Shown here: piece after piece, positions 5,429 through 6,542 of the stretch | Layout: each line of letters opens with the position of its first letter | How positions within the stretch are numbered: the first letter of the stretch is position 1 | Assembly (NCBI GenBank): GCA_002256535.1 | Contig: NMUJ01000066.1 | Coordinates: 1-6,542, forward strand | DNA length: 6,542 nucleotides | Direction: 5' to 3' | DNA from: Caldifarciminota bacterium 4484_18 | GTDB lineage: Bacteria; Hydrothermota; UBA3073; NMUJ01 | Notes under the pieces: generated by a model | What the model saw: the letters and a program-made list of their open reading frames with translations, nothing else | Databases searched by the model: none | Told to the model about the DNA's origin: nothing | Program-made: the position numbers and the translations under genes

Positions 5429-5768
5429 TCGGTTGCTTAAACGGGTGAGGGATTTTGCTGAGGTGATAGGTGAAGGTAAGATCGATCGCAAGGTTACCGA
5501 TTATGCGTTGGAACAGCTAAACGTCGACCCGCTGGGGTTGAACGAGGTAGATCGCGAGATATTGTTGACAATAGTGAAGGACTATCGAGGTGGCCCGGTG
5601 GGATTATCAACGATAGCGGTGAAGGTGGGTGAAACCCCCGACACTATCGAGGAGGTGTTTGAACCTTACCTTATACAGTTGGGGCTTATCAAACGTACAC
5701 GTCAGGGGAGGGTAGCAACACCGTTGGCATACCAGCATTTGGGGTTGGAACCGGGGCGACTGTTTTGA
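5424..5768 (+). CDS. ruvB: RuvB C-terminal fragment (small AAA and winged-helix domains)
   Basis: This is the C-terminal third of RuvB in a different frame from the N-terminal fragment. It reads ANRLLKRVRDFAEVIGEGK, then ALEQLNVDPLGLNEVDREIL, then the winged-helix DNA-binding part GGPVGLSTIAVKVGE, EPYLIQLGLIKRTRQGR and VATPLAYQHLGL. All of these match the normal RuvB ending. An in-frame TGA at 5421-5423 lies immediately upstream. The first possible start is the TTG at 5433 (LLKRVRDF), which has no convincing ribosome binding site, so independent translation is doubtful. Together the two parts code for about 283 residues, roughly 50 short of a normal RuvB. The stop is followed after three bases by the ddl ATG. 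Confidence 0.88.
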   Translation, partial: ANRLLKRVRDFAEVIGEGKIDRKVTDYALEQLNVDPLGLNEVDREILLTIVKDYRGGPVGLSTIAVKVGETPDTIEEVFEPYLIQLGLIKRTRQGRVATPLAYQHLGLEPGRLF

Positions 5769-5771
5769 GCC

Positions 5772-6542
5772 ATGCGTGTAGCAATCGTGTTTGGGGGTAG
5801 GTCAGCAGAACATGAGGTATCTGTTACATCGGCAAAGAGTGTATACGGTGCGATAGATAAGGCCAAATACGAGCTGGTGTTGGTGAAGATTACCAAACAA
5901 GGTGAATGGTTGGCTGTGGAGCATCCCGATGCTGATGAGGGGGTACCGGTGGTGATGGACCTATCGCGGGCGCCGGCGAGGTTCAGGATAGGTGAAGAAT
6001 GGCTTACCATAGATGTGATATTCCCTGTACTACATGGCCCGTACGGTGAGGATGGTACAATACAGGGGATGTGTGAGCTGGCAGGTATACCATACGTGGG
6101 GTGTGATGTAGCTGCATCCGCTATAGCGATGGATAAGGATCTTACCAAAACGGTGTTACGTGCGAACGGTATACCGGTGTTGGATTGGATAGCAGTTCAC
6201 AAGCATGAGAGTATCGACCTGGGTGAGATTGGTGAACGGTTTGGCTACCCGCTATTCGTTAAACCGGCGAGGTTGGGCTCGAGTGTGGGTATCACCAAGG
6301 TACATTCTGAGGCTGAGCTACGTCCAGCTATAGAGTATGCGTTCGAATACGATAGTAAGGTTGTTATCGAGAAGGGGCTCAACCGGCCCAGGGAGATTGA
6401 ATGTGCGATACTGGGTAATGAAGAGCCACAACCGTCGATACTGGGTGAGGTTATACCAGCACATGAGTTTTATGATTACGATGCTAAATACAGGAGCCCG
6501 GAATCGAAACGGTTGGTACCGGCACCGTTGAATGAGGATGAA
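5772..6542 (+). CDS. ddl: D-alanine--D-alanine ligase, 3' end outside window
   Basis: This is an ATP-grasp ligase that joins two D-alanines for the peptidoglycan stem peptide, acting in the cytoplasm. The frame is open from ATG 5772 to the window edge (257 residues of an expected 310-370). The N-terminal domain has VFGGRSAEHEVSVTSAKSV, with Glu13 matching the substrate-binding Glu15 of E. coli DdlB. VLHGPYGEDGTIQG (86-99) and GIPYVGCDVAASAIAMDK (105-122) follow. The ATP-grasp part has FVKPARLGSSVGITKV (162-177), with Lys164 and Ser171. REIECAILG (207-215) precedes the omega loop EFYDYDAKY (232-240). Tyr240 corresponds to DdlB Tyr216, the residue type that favours D-Ala-D-Ala; D-Ala-D-Lac ligases often have Phe. 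The gene starts three bases after ruvB, so it is probably co-transcribed with it. Confidence 0.95.
   Translation, partial: MRVAIVFGGRSAEHEVSVTSAKSVYGAIDKAKYELVLVKITKQGEWLAVEHPDADEGVPVVMDLSRAPARFRIGEEWLTIDVIFPVLHGPYGEDGTIQGMCELAGIPYVGCDVAASAIAMDKDLTKTVLRANGIPVLDWIAVHKHESIDLGEIGERFGYPLFVKPARLGSSVGITKVHSEAELRPAIEYAFEYDSKVVIEKGLNRPREIECAILGNEEPQPSILGEVIPAHEFYDYDAKYRSPESKRLVPAPLNEDE

Noticed and set aside
5415..5435. Intron, intein or translational bypass in ruvB.
   Set aside because: Those add sequence between the two halves; here about 50 codons are missing and only one base separates the parts.
5702..6148. Minus-strand reading frame of 148 codons opposite ddl.
   Set aside because: It has a low-complexity Ser/Thr/Pro-rich translation, lies entirely opposite clear ruvB and ddl coding sequence, and has no family resemblance.

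Overview
The window is a densely packed bacterial chromosome segment with every recognisable gene on the + strand. The organism cannot be named from the sequence. The end of a LolC/LolE-type lipoprotein-release permease at the left edge suggests a diderm (outer-membrane) bacterium. By eye the + strand carries clearly more G than C, and many junctions are ATGA stop/start overlaps.

Left half (1-3036): the C-terminal end of an FtsX/LolE-like ABC permease; a clan GH-D (GH36-like) glycoside hydrolase whose reading frame is broken by what looks like one extra G in a five-G run; and a CCA-adding tRNA nucleotidyltransferase whose frame is broken just before the RRDFT motif. These genes touch or overlap and look like one transcription unit.

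Middle (3037-3149): the only real intergenic gap. It holds a perfect extended -10 promoter element (TGCTATAAT), a leader stem-loop and the yebC ribosome binding site.

Right half (3150-6542): yebC-ruvC-ruvA-ruvB-ddl, a tightly coupled operon. YebC is a translation factor, RuvABC is the Holliday-junction branch-migration and resolution machine, and Ddl makes D-Ala-D-Ala for peptidoglycan. The ruvB gene has lost about 50 internal codons, including the arginine-finger segment, plus a frame change. ddl runs off the right edge.

The unusual aspect is three broken genes in 6.5 kb (GH36-like, cca, ruvB), two of them normally important housekeeping genes, all needing the same net shift in frame. Assembly or sequencing error is the simplest explanation; real gene decay is the alternative. 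I see no CRISPR array, mobile element, tRNA, rRNA, defence system or other clearly new system here.
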